Positions 41,606 through 50,870 of a DNA stretch of 64,000 bases are shown one piece after another (position 1 is the stretch's first letter; the number at the start of each line of letters is the position of its first letter). The translations under genes were made by a program, and so were the position numbers. Source of the stretch: Corallococcus macrosporus DSM 14697 (GTDB lineage Bacteria > Myxococcota > Myxococcia > Myxococcales > Myxococcaceae); contig NZ_CP022203.1 of the NCBI RefSeq assembly GCF_002305895.1, forward strand, positions 8,691,001 through 8,755,000, written 5' to 3'. A model generated the notes under the pieces. It was not told where the DNA came from. It searched no databases and worked only from the letters and a program-made list of their open reading frames with translations.

Positions 41606-43678
41606 ATGGCAGCCGACGCCCCCGCAGATACTCAACGCATTCGCCTGGAACTCTTGGGTGAAGCCCGGCTCCGGGTCGGCGAGTCGCGCATTCCGCTGGA
41701 GCGGAGGACCGCCGCCGTCCTCGCATGGCTGGCATTGGAAGGCCCCCACCCGAAGTACCGCCTGGCCGGACTCCTGTGGGCGGAGTCTGGAGAGACGACC
41801 GCGCGCAACAACATGCGACAGCTCCTGCGCCGGCTGCGCCTGGCCTGCGGCGCGGAGCTGGTGCAGGGCACCGATGTCCTCTCGCTGTGCGAGGGCGTCG
41901 GCTCCGACGCCGCGGACCTCCAGGCCCACGTGCTCGCGGGGCGGCACGCGGACGCGCTCGCGCTGGAAGGCGTGCTCCTCGGCGCCCTGGAATACGAAGA
42001 TTGCACTGAATTCCAAACATGGCTGGAGGGCGCGCGGGAGCGATTGGACAAACTTCGCCGCCGGGCCGCCGTGGCGGAGTCGGAGTCGCGGGAGCGGCGG
42101 GGGGACCTGACGGGTGCGCTGGCGCTCGCCGAGCAGCTCCTCACCATGGACCCGTATTCGGAGGAGGCGTGGCGCCGGCTGATGCGGCTGCACTACGTGG
42201 CCGGCGACCGCATGGCCGCGCTCAACGCCTTCGAGCGCTGCCGCCGCCTGCTGCGCGAGGAGCTGGACACCACGCCGCTGCCGCAGACGGTGGCGCTGGC
42301 GCGCGAAATCGAGCGGGGCCCTCCGGCGCCCAAGCCGGTGCCGCCGCCCACCAGCCGGCTGCCGCTCTCCGTGCTCCGGCCGCCGGTGCTGGTGGGCCGC
42401 GAGCGCGAGTGGGCGCGGATGGAGGCCGCGTGGGAGGCGGGGCAGACCATCTTCATCGCCGGCGAGCCGGGCGTGGGCAAGACGCGCCTGGCCCATGACT
42501 TCGCGGCGTCGCGGGGCAGCTACCTGGTGTTGGAGGCGCGGCCCGGCGAACAGAGCGTGCCGTACTCCTCGCACGTGCGCCTGGTGCGGCAGATGCTGGC
42601 CCGGGTGCCGGACCCGGACCTGCCGCGCTGGGTGCGCCGGGAGCTGGCGCGGCTCCTGCCGGACCAGGCCGGACAGGAAGGCCTGCCCCCGCCCATGGTG
42701 GACGAGGCCGACCGCAGCCGCTTCCTGGAGGCGCAGTGCCAGCTCGTCTACCAGCTCGCGGCCAGCATGGACGCCATGGTGGCCGACGACCTCCAGTTCA
42801 TGGACAGCGCCACGGCGGAGTTCGCGGTGCTGATGCTGTCGCGCCGCCACGCCCCCGAGCCCGGCGGCCGCTTCCCGCGCTTCATCGACACCTACCGGGC
42901 GGAGGAGCTGTCACCGCAGGCCACCGCCTTCGTCCATCAGCTCGTGAACGCGGGGCTGGCCATCCTCATCGAGCTGCGGCCCCTGGGCTCCGAGGCGGTG
43001 GGCGCGCTGCTCCAGAGCCTGGAGCTGCCCGGCGCGGAGAAGCTGGCGCAGGCCGTGACGCGGCACACCGGCGGCAACCCGCTCTTCATCACCGAGACGC
43101 TGAAGTACCTGCTGGAGACGGGCGGCCTGGAGCGCGGCTGGCCCGAACACGTCCCCGCCTCCGGCCGGGGCCAGCAGCTCATCCAGCAGCGGCTGGAGCG
43201 GCTGTCCCCGTCCGCGCTCCTCGTCGCCCGGCTGGCGTCGCTGGCGAAGACGGACTTCACGCTGGAGCTGGCCAGCGAGGTCCTGGAGATGAACCCGCTG
43301 GCGCTCGTCACGCACGTGGCGGAGCTGGAGGGCGCGCAGATTCTCAGGGGCGAGCGCTTCACCAACGACTTGCTCTTCGAGGTGGTGCGCCAGGGGGTCC
43401 CCGGCGCGCTGGGCACGCTGCTCCACCGCCGGCTCGCCGTGGCGCTGGAGCAGCGCGGCGCCGCGCCCGTCGTCGTGGCCCAGCACTGGATGGACGGCCA
43501 CGAGCCGCGCCGCGCGGTGCCCTTCCTCGTCACCGCCGCCAACGCGGAGGCCGCCGCCCTGCGCCACCTGGAGGCCGCCCTGCTCTTCCACCGCGCCGCC
43601 GCGCTGCTGGACGAGACGGGCCACGCGGACGAAGCGGCGCTCGTGCGCGGCCGCGTCCGCAACATCCCCACCGCGTAG
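41606..43678 (+). CDS. SARP-type regulator: DNA-binding, BTAD and AAA-like domains
   Basis: 690 residues. Seen: an N-terminal OmpR-like winged helix (LELLGEARLRVGESRIPL... KYRLAGLLWAESGETTARNN), a TPR-like BTAD domain (YEDCTEFQTWLEGARERLD to RCRRLLREELDTTPLP), then a P-loop ATPase with GEPGVGKTRL and the acidic VADDLQFMD strand, ending in helical repeats. Large SARP members use ATP as a switch. Start at the ATG at 41606; an in-frame ATG at 41585 is the alternative. It probably activates the divergent monooxygenase gene through 41422-41440; a ligand or signal is unknown. Confidence 0.9.
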   Translation: MAADAPADTQRIRLELLGEARLRVGESRIPLERRTAAVLAWLALEGPHPKYRLAGLLWAESGETTARNNMRQLLRRLRLACGAELVQGTDVLSLCEGVGSDAADLQAHVLAGRHADALALEGVLLGALEYEDCTEFQTWLEGARERLDKLRRRAAVAESESRERRGDLTGALALAEQLLTMDPYSEEAWRRLMRLHYVAGDRMAALNAFERCRRLLREELDTTPLPQTVALAREIERGPPAPKPVPPPTSRLPLSVLRPPVLVGREREWARMEAAWEAGQTIFIAGEPGVGKTRLAHDFAASRGSYLVLEARPGEQSVPYSSHVRLVRQMLARVPDPDLPRWVRRELARLLPDQAGQEGLPPPMVDEADRSRFLEAQCQLVYQLAASMDAMVADDLQFMDSATAEFAVLMLSRRHAPEPGGRFPRFIDTYRAEELSPQATAFVHQLVNAGLAILIELRPLGSEAVGALLQSLELPGAEKLAQAVTRHTGGNPLFITETLKYLLETGGLERGWPEHVPASGRGQQLIQQRLERLSPSALLVARLASLAKTDFTLELASEVLEMNPLALVTHVAELEGAQILRGERFTNDLLFEVVRQGVPGALGTLLHRRLAVALEQRGAAPVVVAQHWMDGHEPRRAVPFLVTAANAEAAALRHLEAALLFHRAAALLDETGHADEAALVRGRVRNIPTA

Positions 43679-43695
43679 CCCGGGGCGCGGCGGCT

Positions 43696-44601
43696 TCAGC
43701 GAGGCGGCGCCGTCACCTCGCGCGCCACGTCCACGAAGGCGCGGAGCGCGGGCGACACCTGCGCGCGGCTGGGGAAGAAGAGGAAGAAGCCCTCCACGCG
43801 CGCCGCGTAGGGCTCCAGCACCAGGCGCAGGCTGCCCCGCGCCAGCTCCGCCTCCACGGAGGGCTCGAAGACATAGGCGAGCCCCAGGCCGGCCTCGGCC
43901 AGCTCCACGTGGGCCTTCCAGTGCGCGCTGACGAAGGGCCCGCGCACCGGCACGCGCCAGCTCCGCTGCCCGCGCTCCAGCTCCCACTGGTAGAGGGCGC
44001 CCGTCGTCTCGGAGCGGATGCAGAGGCAGTCGTGCGTCAGCAAATCCCTGGGCCGCTCGGGCGTGCCCCGCCGCTCGAGGTACGCGGGCGCGCCCACCAC
44101 GACGAAGCGGAAGCCCTGTGACAGGCGCACCTGCACCATGTCGCGCTCCAGCGCCTCCGACATGCGGATGCCCGCGTCCAGCCCCTCCGCCACCACGTCC
44201 ACCAGCCGGTCCTCCACGCGCAGGTCCACCTCCACGCGCGGGTGGCGCTGGAGGAAGCGCGCCAGGATGGGCGTCACCACGGAGGAGACGGCGACGGTGG
44301 GCACGGTGAGGCGCACCGAGCCCGTCACCTCGCCCGGCTGGGCGGTGGCCGTCTTCATCGCCTCGAGCGCCTGCTCCACCGGCGGCCCGGCGGACTCCAG
44401 CAGGCGGCGCCCGGCGTCCGTGAGGGCCACGCTCCGCGTGGTGCGGGTGAGCAGCACCACGCCCAGCCGCTTCTCCAACTGGCGGACGGACTGGCTCAGG
44501 GCGGACGCGGACACGCCCAGCTCCGTGGCCGCCGCGGCGAAGCTGCGCTTGCGGCCCACCACCAGGAAGGCATTCAGGGCATTGAGCGGCGTGAAGGCCA
44601 T
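43696..44601 (-). CDS. LysR-family transcriptional regulator
   Basis: 301 residues with the LysR HTH (FLVVGRKRSFAAAATELGVS, SALSQSVRQLEKRLG) and effector domain (SVRLTVPTVAVSSVVTPIL onward). It is of the CrgA type often found beside oxidoreductases. It diverges from an alcohol dehydrogenase gene across a 117-bp gap with a GCTT-N4-AAGC dyad (44608-44619), so the dehydrogenase is the likely target. Convergent with the SARP gene, whose stop is 17 nt away. Confidence 0.95.
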   Translation of the reverse strand: MAFTPLNALNAFLVVGRKRSFAAAATELGVSASALSQSVRQLEKRLGVVLLTRTTRSVALTDAGRRLLESAGPPVEQALEAMKTATAQPGEVTGSVRLTVPTVAVSSVVTPILARFLQRHPRVEVDLRVEDRLVDVVAEGLDAGIRMSEALERDMVQVRLSQGFRFVVVGAPAYLERRGTPERPRDLLTHDCLCIRSETTGALYQWELERGQRSWRVPVRGPFVSAHWKAHVELAEAGLGLAYVFEPSVEAELARGSLRLVLEPYAARVEGFFLFFPSRAQVSPALRAFVDVAREVTAPPR

Positions 44602-44718
44602 TGTGAAGCTTTCCTAAGCAGCGCGTCCCGATTTCGCCCGTTACGCGCGAGGGCGCGCGGACGCATATTCCGTTCCGCTGAGCAGAGACAACACCCAAGC
44701 GCCAGGAGAGCACCCCTC

Positions 44719-45768
44719 ATGATTCCCGTTCGCGGCTATGCCGCCCAGGACGCGAAGTCCCCCCTCGCCCCGTTCCAGTTCGAGCGCCGCGAGCCCGGCC
44801 CCAGCGACGTGCAGCTTGAAATCCTCTACTGCGGCGTCTGCCACTCCGACCTGCACCAGGCGCGCGACGAGTGGGGCGGCTCGCTGTTCCCCATGGTGCC
44901 CGGCCACGAAATCATCGGCCGCGTGGTCCGCGTGGGGGACCAGGTGAAGAAGCTCAAGGTCGGCGACCTGGCCGGCGTCGGCTGCATGGTCGACTCCTGC
45001 CGCACCTGCCCGAGCTGCAAGGAAGGCCTGGAGCAGTACTGCGACAAGGGCAACATCCAGACGTACAACAGCAAGGAGAAGGACGGGCGGACGGTGACCC
45101 AGGGCGGCTACAGCGAGGCCATCGTCGTGGACGAGGCCTTCACGCTGAAGATTCCGGAGAACCTGGACCCCGCCGCCGCCGCGCCGCTGCTGTGCGCCGG
45201 CATCACCACGTACTCGCCGCTGCGGCACTGGAACGTGCAGCCGGGCCAGCGCGTGGGCGTGGTGGGCCTGGGCGGCCTGGGCCACATGGGCGTGAAGCTG
45301 GCCAAGGCCATGGGCGCCCACGTCACCGTCTTCAGCCACACCGACCGCAAGAAGCAGGACGCCGCGCGCCTGGGCGCGGACGCCGTCGTCGTCTCCTCCA
45401 ACAAGGACGAGATGGCGGCGCAGGCCGGGAAGTTCGACTTCATCCTCGACACCGTCTCCGCCCAGCACGACCTCAACGCCTACCTGCGCCTGCTGCGCCG
45501 GGACGGGCACCTCGTCCTCGTCGGCGCCCCGGAGAAGCCGCTCGACGTCCGTCCGTTTTCCCTCATCCCCATGCGGCGGAGCTTCTCGGGCTCCATGATT
45601 GGGGGTATCCAGGAAACGCAGGAAATGCTAGACTTCTGCGGCAAGCACAACATCGTCTCCGACATCGAGCTGATTTCCATCCAGCAGGTGAACGACGCCT
45701 ACGAGCGGCTGCTGAAGGGAGACGTGAAGTACCGGTTCGTCATCGACCTCGCGAGTCTGCGGAAGTAG
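44719..45768 (+). CDS. Zinc-dependent alcohol dehydrogenase (CAD/YahK-like)
   Basis: 349 residues of the medium-chain dehydrogenase family. Seen: the catalytic zinc motif GHEIIGRVV with ligands C (YCGVCHSD) and H/C further on, four cysteines of the structural zinc (CRTCPSCKEGLEQYC), and the nucleotide loop GLGGLGHMGV. It oxidises alcohols or reduces aldehydes with NAD(P)(H); the sequence is closest to the cinnamyl-alcohol-dehydrogenase-like group. Start at the ATG at 44719 behind AGGAGAG. The divergent LysR likely controls it. A hairpin follows the stop. Confidence 0.95.
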   Translation: MIPVRGYAAQDAKSPLAPFQFERREPGPSDVQLEILYCGVCHSDLHQARDEWGGSLFPMVPGHEIIGRVVRVGDQVKKLKVGDLAGVGCMVDSCRTCPSCKEGLEQYCDKGNIQTYNSKEKDGRTVTQGGYSEAIVVDEAFTLKIPENLDPAAAAPLLCAGITTYSPLRHWNVQPGQRVGVVGLGGLGHMGVKLAKAMGAHVTVFSHTDRKKQDAARLGADAVVVSSNKDEMAAQAGKFDFILDTVSAQHDLNAYLRLLRRDGHLVLVGAPEKPLDVRPFSLIPMRRSFSGSMIGGIQETQEMLDFCGKHNIVSDIELISIQQVNDAYERLLKGDVKYRFVIDLASLRK

Positions 45769-45774
45769 CCGCCC

Positions 45775-45790
45775 GGGAGCCTCGGCTCCC
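45775..45790 (+). terminator. Short hairpin after the alcohol dehydrogenase gene
   Basis: GGGAGC-CTCG-GCTCCC, 7 nt after the stop, could end the transcript. No T-run follows. Confidence 0.5.
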
Positions 45791-45862
45791 ACCTCGCGGG
45801 ACACTGGCCGATAGGTAACGACGGCCCCTGCTGGAAGTCGCGCCCCGCCCACCCGCGCTGGA

Positions 45863-45900
45863 GGGCAGGACAGTGCACGCCTGTGCACACTGTCCTGCCC
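45863..45900. promoter_or_regulatory. Perfect 13-bp inverted repeat
   Basis: GGGCAGGACAGTG and CACTGTCCTGCCC (45863-45875 and 45888-45900) are perfect arms around 12 nt that themselves contain a GTGCA pair. The repeat lies 45 bp before the ATG of the small hypothetical gene. It may be a regulator site, the terminator for the dehydrogenase, or both. Confidence 0.6.
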
Positions 45901-45945
45901 CACCGGTCAGGTGCCTGCTCGCCGTCGGGTGCGAATTCTCAAAGC

Positions 45946-46239
45946 ATGACTACGACGACTGCACAGGCCGGCTTCGCGAAGGTGACGTCCCCCTACCCCG
46001 AGGAGCAAGAGCTGCTGGCCCCAGCGCTCGCCGCTCCCACGCCCTATCAGGCGGCGCAGCTCCGCCAGAAGGCGAGCCGTTGGCTCAGTCGCGCACAGAA
46101 GGAGCTGCACGACGCCATCTTCGCGCGGGACGGCTCGGAGGCGTCCCTGGACCGCTTCGCCAGCGCCCGCGCGGAGCTCGACTCGGCGGAGACCTGGGCG
46201 CTGCGCGTCGCGGAGGCCTTCTCCCGGCGCCGGGATTGA
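45946..46239 (+). CDS. Small hypothetical protein
   Basis: 97 residues from the ATG at 45946 (MTTTTAQAGFAKV). Predicted all-helical, with Arg/Lys- and Glu-rich helices (QAAQLRQKASRWLSRAQKEL; ASARAELDSAETWALRV). No signal, no membrane segment, no recognised motif. The ribosome site is poor, but codon use matches the neighbours and the reading runs straight to the stop. An in-frame upstream start at 45883 overlaps the inverted repeat and is unlikely. Function unknown. Confidence 0.55.
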   Translation: MTTTTAQAGFAKVTSPYPEEQELLAPALAAPTPYQAAQLRQKASRWLSRAQKELHDAIFARDGSEASLDRFASARAELDSAETWALRVAEAFSRRRD

Positions 46240-46253
46240 TGGCGAGCCGAGGC

Positions 46254-46278
46254 CCCGGCGCCAGCACCTGGCGCCGGG
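46254..46278. terminator. Bidirectional hairpin between convergent genes
   Basis: CCCGGCGCCAG-CAC-CTGGCGCCGGG has perfect 11-bp arms and a 3-nt loop, in the 54-bp gap between the small gene and the acyltransferase gene. Confidence 0.7.
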
Positions 46279-46293
46279 CCACGCCAGCGGACG

Positions 46294-47538
46294 TCACGCC
46301 ACCCGGGCGGAACCTTCGGGCCGCTCGGCCTGGGCGCTCTCCGGCAGCGACACCGGCGCGGGCGCGGGAGGCCGGCCGTAGGGGAAGTAGTCCTTCAGCT
46401 TGAGCATGTGCTTCTCGAAGAGGTTCCAGCTCACCAGCGCCAGCCCCAGCGAGAGCCCCGCGGCCACGACGTAGAACAGCAACTGCATGGGCAGGTCCGA
46501 GCCCGCCACCGTCTTCAGCGGCGTCTTCAGCACCGTGCGCCGCAGGATGGCGTCCAGCGGCGAGTGGATGAGGTAGATGGCGTAGCTGTACTTGCCGAAG
46601 GTGAGCAGCAGCCGCGTCGTGAGGAAGCGGTGCAGGACGTGGCCCTTGGAGACGGCCACCGCCTTGTACACGCACACGGCGTAGAGGACGGCGATGGCGG
46701 TGTAGCCCCCGGTGCGCTTCACCAGCTCGAAGGTGGGGCCCACCGGCAGCACCACCAGGGCCAGCACCACCGGCACCGAGGCCCAGGCCGCCCAGCGCAT
46801 CCACGGGAAGGCCTTCAGGCCCAGCCCCTCCGGGTGGCGCAGCGCCATGGCCAGCAGGCCGCCCATGGCCAGCGAGTCCACGCGGCAGCACGTCACCACG
46901 TAGGTGCTCTCGATGCTGGCCCCGTACAGCGTGAGCCCCACGCGCGCCAGGATGGCCACCGCGATGGTGGCGACGCACAGCCGGATGGCGCCCCGGTACG
47001 ACACCGCGGCGATGAGGAAGGGCCAGACGATGTAGAACTGCTCCTCGATGGCCAGCGACCACACCACGCCCAGGATGGGGTGCGTCGTGTCCACCCAGAG
47101 CTGGTAGAAGTTGGAGAGGTACAGCAGGTACCAGACGGCGCCGTCGGTGGTGATGCGCTCGTCCAGCCCCAGCCGGCCCGCCAGCGACGGCAGCACCAGG
47201 AACGACACCGCCAGCGCCAGGTAGTAGAGCGGGAAGATGCGCAGGAAGCGGCGCATGTAGAAGTTGCGGAAGAAGTACGGCTGTCCCTTCGCCTCCCAGA
47301 GGATGCCGGTGATGAGGAAGCCGGAGAGGACGAAGAACAGGTCCACGCCCGTCCAGCCGGCGCCGGCCAGCCACCACGTCACGCGCCCCGCCACGCTCTG
47401 GTCGCTCAGGTGCGTCGTGTGGAAGAACACCACCAGCAGGACGGCGAGACCTCGCACGCCATCCAGCACGGGCAGGTGGCCCTGCAGGCGCGGAGCGTGC
47501 GCCGCGGGCACATCCCCACGGCCAGAGTTCAAGGACAT
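46294..47538 (-). CDS. Acyltransferase-3 family membrane protein (OafA-like)
   Basis: 414 residues with about ten membrane helices. Seen: the family signature at the N terminus (LPVLDGVRGLAVLLVVFFH; GWTGVDLFFVLSGFLITGIL), FYMRRFLRIFPLYYLAL and WSLAIEEQFYIVWPFLIA, with the catalytic-type H of FFHTTH. Family members O-acylate surface glycans or antibiotics. I place the start at 47538 (MSLNSGRGD) though 47568 is possible. Target glycan unknown; no glycan cluster is adjacent. Confidence 0.94.
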   Translation of the reverse strand: MSLNSGRGDVPAAHAPRLQGHLPVLDGVRGLAVLLVVFFHTTHLSDQSVAGRVTWWLAGAGWTGVDLFFVLSGFLITGILWEAKGQPYFFRNFYMRRFLRIFPLYYLALAVSFLVLPSLAGRLGLDERITTDGAVWYLLYLSNFYQLWVDTTHPILGVVWSLAIEEQFYIVWPFLIAAVSYRGAIRLCVATIAVAILARVGLTLYGASIESTYVVTCCRVDSLAMGGLLAMALRHPEGLGLKAFPWMRWAAWASVPVVLALVVLPVGPTFELVKRTGGYTAIAVLYAVCVYKAVAVSKGHVLHRFLTTRLLLTFGKYSYAIYLIHSPLDAILRRTVLKTPLKTVAGSDLPMQLLFYVVAAGLSLGLALVSWNLFEKHMLKLKDYFPYGRPPAPAPVSLPESAQAERPEGSARVA

Positions 47539-47697
47539 GAAAAGTCTCTTACCAACAACGACTGTCATTCAACAAGACCACCACCCGGCGTGCGTGGGAT
47601 TGCGGTGCGGGGTGTCCGTCCCGCCACCAGGCAGCCGGGCGCGGGAAAAACGCACGCGCGCGTGAAACTCCCGCGCCGCTCGTGACACCTTGGTGCC

Positions 47698-48312
47698 GTG
47701 GCCCTCCTTTCCGCGGTGAAGATGGTGCTGGCAGGTGCGCCCCCGTCCGACACGGACCGGGAGCGGACGCTGCTGCGCCGCGCGCGCACGGGCGACCCCG
47801 TGGCCTTCCGCTGGCTGTTCGAACGGCACGCCGCCGGAGTGTGGCGCTTCCTCAAGGACCTGCTGCGCGACGAGGCCGCGGCGGATGAGGCCACGCAGGA
47901 GACCTTCGTCCGCGCCCATGCGCGGCTGGGCGCGCTCCGCGACGAGGACCGGCTGGGCGCGTGGCTCCTGGGCATCGCCCGGCACGTCTACCTGGAGTCG
48001 CTGCGACACCGGGGGGTCCACGTGGACATGGACGACGAGGTCCATGGCAGCCAGGTGGAGGCGGTGCTGCCCACGCCCACGCCGGAGGACCTGCTGCTGG
48101 ACCGGGAGCTGGAGGGGCTGCTGGCGGGCGCGCTGGGGGCGCTGCGCGAGGACCGGCGCGCGGCGCTGCTGCTGCGCATCGACCACGGCCTCCCCTACGA
48201 GGAGATTTCAGCGGTGATGGGCTGGTCGCTCCAGAAGGTGAAGAACGAAATCCACCGCGCGCGGCTCCAACTGCGCGAACAGCTCGCCGCGCACGTCGGA
48301 GGCAGGCCGTGA
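47698..48312 (+). CDS. ECF sigma factor
   Basis: 204 residues from a GTG at 47698 (an ATG nine codons in is the alternative). Seen: region 2 (AFRWLFERHAAGVWRFLKDL; DEATQETFVRAHARL) and region 4 (LRIDHGLPYEEISAVMGWSL). The stop overlaps the anti-sigma start (GTGA). Target regulon unknown; a canonical ECF/zinc anti-sigma pair, in contrast to the kinase-linked one at the left end. Confidence 0.94.
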   Translation: MALLSAVKMVLAGAPPSDTDRERTLLRRARTGDPVAFRWLFERHAAGVWRFLKDLLRDEAAADEATQETFVRAHARLGALRDEDRLGAWLLGIARHVYLESLRHRGVHVDMDDEVHGSQVEAVLPTPTPEDLLLDRELEGLLAGALGALREDRRAALLLRIDHGLPYEEISAVMGWSLQKVKNEIHRARLQLREQLAAHVGGRP

Positions 48313-48803
48313 GCACTTGTCGCGAAGCCGAACTGGACGCGCTGCTGGCCGGCGAGCTCTCCCCCGAGGACACCGCGCGGGTCCGCGCGCACGCCAACGC
48401 CTGCCCCGCCTGTCAGCACGCGCTGAGCTGGCTGCGGGCGGAGCGCGGGTGGATGGCCCAGCGCGCGCGGCGCCTGCCCGCCCGGCCCGCGTTGGACTTC
48501 GCCGCGCTGGAGGCCCGGCTGCGCAAGCCCGCGGCGGCGCGGCCCGAGCCGTCGAAGGTGAGCTGGCGGCACTGGGGGAAGATGCTGACCGCCGCGATGG
48601 CGTCCGTGGCCTTCGTGGGCCTCACCACCCTCCAGGTGACGCGCGGCCCCAGCCCCGACGAGCGGTGGGCTCACCCCGACACGCTCGCCACCACCTCGCT
48701 GACCGTCGACTGGTGTGACGACCCCTCGCGCGAAGCGGTGGCGGCGCTGGAGGCCCGCGTGGGGGCCTGCCTGGTGGCCTCCCCCCTGCTGCCCCTGCGC
48801 TGA
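48309..48803 (+). CDS. Zinc-binding anti-sigma factor
   Basis: 164 residues starting at a GTG that overlaps the sigma stop. Seen: the zinc-associated H-x3-C-x2-C motif (HANACPACQ), a basic linker, one membrane helix (MLTAAMASVAFVGLTTLQV) and a short periplasmic tail. It should hold the ECF factor inactive and release it on a redox or envelope signal. Overlap with the sigma gene secures matched amounts. Confidence 0.92.
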   Translation: MSTCREAELDALLAGELSPEDTARVRAHANACPACQHALSWLRAERGWMAQRARRLPARPALDFAALEARLRKPAAARPEPSKVSWRHWGKMLTAAMASVAFVGLTTLQVTRGPSPDERWAHPDTLATTSLTVDWCDDPSREAVAALEARVGACLVASPLLPLR

Positions 48804-48821
48804 GACGCACCGCGCGGCGGG

Positions 48822-50636
48822 CTACGGCGCCGGCGGCGTCAGCAGGCCCTCGGCGTACTCCACGGCCTCCGCCGCCTGCACCAGGCCCTCGCCGTAGTTC
48901 GGATCCCACCCGGTGGGCCCCAGGTCCCGGGCCGTCTCGAGCAGGGCGCTGCGCACCATCTCCGCGTCGAGCTGCTCGGGATTCAGGCTCCACACCAGGG
49001 CCGCCACGCCGGTCACGTGCGGCGTGGCCATGGAGGTGCCCGTCTGCAGCGTGTAGTCCAGGCCGTTGACGTCCAACGACACCTCCTGTCCCACCATCCC
49101 GCGCAGGATGTTGGCCGACTCCAGGGACACGGACACGGTGGGCACCCACCGCGAGGACGGGCCGTTGAGCGTGAAGTTGCCCGCGCCCTCCTCGGCGGTG
49201 TGGTTGCCGATGATGACGGCCTTCGCGCCGGCCTGGATGGCGTTGCGCACCTTCTCCTCGAAGAGGATGCCGCCGCCGCGGTCCACGTAGGCGACGAAGC
49301 CATCACAGGTGGCGGCCTCTCCACAGTCGGAGATGCTGCCGCCCAGGCCGCAGTCCACCATCCGCCCCGAATAGGCGCCCACGGCCGAGTACTCCAGGGG
49401 ATTGGACGCGAACTGCTGCCCGCTCGCGGCCACCTCGCCGTACGGCGCTCCTCCGAGGATGGTGGCGCTCAGCACGCCCACGCCGGGGCCCACCAGGTTG
49501 GTGCCCTCGCCGTACTGGGAGAAGCTGGCCCACTCCCCCGCGAACGTCACCGCGCCCACGCCCACCACGGAGTCGTACCGGGCCGGGTAGGCCACCTTGT
49601 TCGCTCCCGAGTTCCCCGTCGCCGCGATGGCCAGCACGCCATTCGCCCTGGCCAGGTCGAAGGCCTCCTTCTCGGCCGTGTTCTCCGACGAGGCGCCCAG
49701 CGACAGCGACACGATGTTCGCCCCCTGCTGCTGGCACCACTCGAGCGCGGCGATGACGTCGTCGGTGTTGCCCGAGCCACGCTCATTCAGCACGCGCGCG
49801 ATGAGCAGCGACGTGGTGGGGGCCACGCCCACCGTGCCGTTGGGGTCATCACCCAGGCGCACGCGGCCGCCCGCGCCCAACTGCGCGGCGATGGTGGCCG
49901 CGGTGTGCGTGCCGTGACCGCCGCCCCACAGCAGCACGTTGCCCGCCACGTCGACCTGCGCGTCCAGCGCCAGCGCGTTGGCGGAGCCGCTGATGAAGTC
50001 CTTGCCGCCGATGAAGGCCGCTTGGAGCTCCGGGTGGCGGTTGTCCCAGCCACTGTCGATGACACACACCTTGATGCCCGTGCCCGAAGGCCGGCCCTCG
50101 TCGAGGACGCCGTCGTTGTTCGCGTCCCAGACCTGGTTGGCCTGCACCATCTTCAGGCCCTCGGTGTACTCGCCCACGGAGCCGACGGTGTTGGGCGCCG
50201 GCCGCGGCTCGGCGCCCAGGAGCGCCTGCGCGGGCAACGGCGGCCGCGACAGGCCCAGGGCATGCACCTTGCGGTTGGGCGACACCGACACCACGTCCGG
50301 ATTCCGGGCGAGCGCCTCGCGCGCCTCGGGTGACAGCCGCGCGGACAGCATGTTCAGCGAGGGGATGCGCCGCCTCACGACGCCCCCGGCGCGCGTCACC
50401 TCGTCGGCGAAGGCGTCCGTGTTGGCCTGGGCGGTGGCGAAGACGCGCTGGCGGAAGGAGATGATGACGTCCTGCGCGCCATCCTCCGCCGGCAGGGCCG
50501 CGGAGCTGTACGCGGCGGACGAGCTCATCGGTGGCAGGGACATCGCCTCGGTGCCGGGGCACGGCTCGGGCTTGTCATCCGAACCACCACATGCCATCAG
50601 CCCACCGACCAGACCCAGCCAGGCGTAACGCTTCAT
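48822..50636 (-). CDS. Subtilisin-family (S8) protease, lipoprotein, with PA insert
   Basis: 604 residues. Seen: a lipoprotein signal (AWLGLVGGLMAC), an inhibitor-like propeptide (IISFRQRVF... VVSVSPNRKVHA), catalytic D194 (CVIDSGWDNRHPE), H241 (GGGHGTHTAATIA) and S535 (GTSMATPHV), and a protease-associated (PA) insert between His and Ser with VIIGNHTAEEGAGNFTL. Start at 50636 behind GAGGAG; the frame to 50732 is rejected. Probably an exported peptidase for prey or debris digestion. It is convergent with the anti-sigma gene. Confidence 0.95.
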   Translation of the reverse strand: MKRYAWLGLVGGLMACGGSDDKPEPCPGTEAMSLPPMSSSAAYSSAALPAEDGAQDVIISFRQRVFATAQANTDAFADEVTRAGGVVRRRIPSLNMLSARLSPEAREALARNPDVVSVSPNRKVHALGLSRPPLPAQALLGAEPRPAPNTVGSVGEYTEGLKMVQANQVWDANNDGVLDEGRPSGTGIKVCVIDSGWDNRHPELQAAFIGGKDFISGSANALALDAQVDVAGNVLLWGGGHGTHTAATIAAQLGAGGRVRLGDDPNGTVGVAPTTSLLIARVLNERGSGNTDDVIAALEWCQQQGANIVSLSLGASSENTAEKEAFDLARANGVLAIAATGNSGANKVAYPARYDSVVGVGAVTFAGEWASFSQYGEGTNLVGPGVGVLSATILGGAPYGEVAASGQQFASNPLEYSAVGAYSGRMVDCGLGGSISDCGEAATCDGFVAYVDRGGGILFEEKVRNAIQAGAKAVIIGNHTAEEGAGNFTLNGPSSRWVPTVSVSLESANILRGMVGQEVSLDVNGLDYTLQTGTSMATPHVTGVAALVWSLNPEQLDAEMVRSALLETARDLGPTGWDPNYGEGLVQAAEAVEYAEGLLTPPAP

Positions 50637-50839
50637 TTCACGCTCCTCGAGTGCCCCGTCCAGCAGGCGTCGCACGGCACGGCGCGGCTGGTGGATTTCC
50701 AGGGACGCGCGTGAACGGAAGGACACCTGCATCCGTTCCCGGAGCGCAAGTTAACCACGTCGGAGCACCAACCGCTCGCGCCCCTGTTCGCGGCAGGACG
50801 CGCGGGGCGGGCAGCCGTCGGATGTGGGCGTGCGGCACC

Positions 50840-50864
50840 GGACGCTCCCATCGAGGGAGCGTCC
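50840..50864 (-). terminator. Hairpin after glpD
   Basis: GGACGCTCCC-ATCGA-GGGAGCGTCC is a perfect 10-bp stem, 6 nt beyond the glpD stop. No T-run. Confidence 0.7.
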
Positions 50865-50870
50865 GCCCCT

